A stretch of DNA of 12,426 bases. Origin: an uncultured Bacilli bacterium (GTDB lineage: Bacteria; Bacillota_I; Bacilli_A; RF39; UBA660). The notes under the pieces were generated by a model that ran no database searches, was not told the origin of the DNA, and worked only from the letters and a program-made list of their open reading frames with translations. The translations under genes and the position numbers were made by a program. Where the stretch lies: positions 1 to 12,426 of the forward strand of contig CAKOWF010000031.1 in the NCBI GenBank assembly GCA_934122215.1, in the 5' to 3' direction. Shown piece by piece: positions 12,359-12,426 of the stretch; within the stretch, counting starts at the first letter, position 1; each line of letters begins with the position of its first letter.

Positions 12359-12426
12359 ATAATTCTTCTAATATACCTAAATCGTCTTTTATTAATTCTA
12401 CAAGATTATTTCCATATTTTATTTTT
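12357..12426 (-). CDS. C-terminal end of an unidentified protein (cut by window edge)
   Basis: An open frame enters from the right edge and ends at TAA (12357-12359). The 22 visible residues end in LIKDDLGILEEL, an acidic amphipathic tail. They look like real coding sequence, and the frame is followed directly by a terminator-like hairpin and then the mraZ promoter. Too little is visible to name it. It is the gene upstream of mraZ on the same strand, but is separated from it by its own terminator and the mraZ promoter. Confidence 0.55.
   Translation of the reverse strand, partial: KIKYGNNLVELIKDDLGILEEL

Noticed and set aside
1..12426. CRISPR arrays, tRNA or rRNA genes
   Set aside because: No regularly spaced direct repeats and no tRNA- or rRNA-like conserved segments were seen on either strand.

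Overview
This is a very AT-rich window, by eye clearly under 30% G+C, with standard genetic code. Every Trp codon I checked is TGG, and TAA, TAG and TGA all end genes. The mraZ-rsmH-ftsL order, a SpoVE/FtsW-type SEDS protein, strong Shine-Dalgarno sites and an oxygen-independent ribonucleotide reductase point to an anaerobic, walled, low-GC Gram-positive. An uncultured gut member of the Bacilli/Clostridia is the best guess, but the lineage is inference.

Region 1 (1-306) has no convincing gene. It holds what may be one arm of an IS200/IS605-type end hairpin at the left edge, two further inverted repeats, and a possible promoter pointing out of the window.

Region 2 (307-4261) is an anaerobic dNTP-synthesis module. 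nrdD, nrdG and dut run leftward as a tight operon: NrdD makes dNTPs from NTPs, NrdG installs its glycyl radical, and dUTPase removes dUTP. A Crp/Fnr-type regulator is transcribed divergently from nrdD. Between the two lies a 16-bp inverted repeat whose TTGCAA core fits as the -35 hexamer of both promoters.

Region 3 (4258-6800) looks accessory. It has a small radical SAM/SPASM protein, a diverged kinase-fold protein just upstream of it with its own promoter, and an ORF6N-domain protein with a phospholipase-D-like C-terminus. The ORF6N domain gene contains a perfect 13-bp-arm palindrome inside its coding sequence.

Region 4 (6813-12426) is envelope and division. Leftward from the right edge come the tail of an unidentified gene, a strong promoter with three 10-bp-phased MraZ boxes, mraZ, rsmH, ftsL and a strong terminator. 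Next is an apparent three-gene unit (unknown helical protein, YgjP-like metalloprotease, secreted coiled-coil M23 peptidase) ending at a second strong terminator, and then ftsW. The usual later dcw genes (ftsI/pbpB, mraY, mur genes, ftsQAZ) are not here, so the cluster is broken up. Several start codons were moved from the longest frame on Shine-Dalgarno or homology grounds (nrdD, the kinase-like gene, mraZ).
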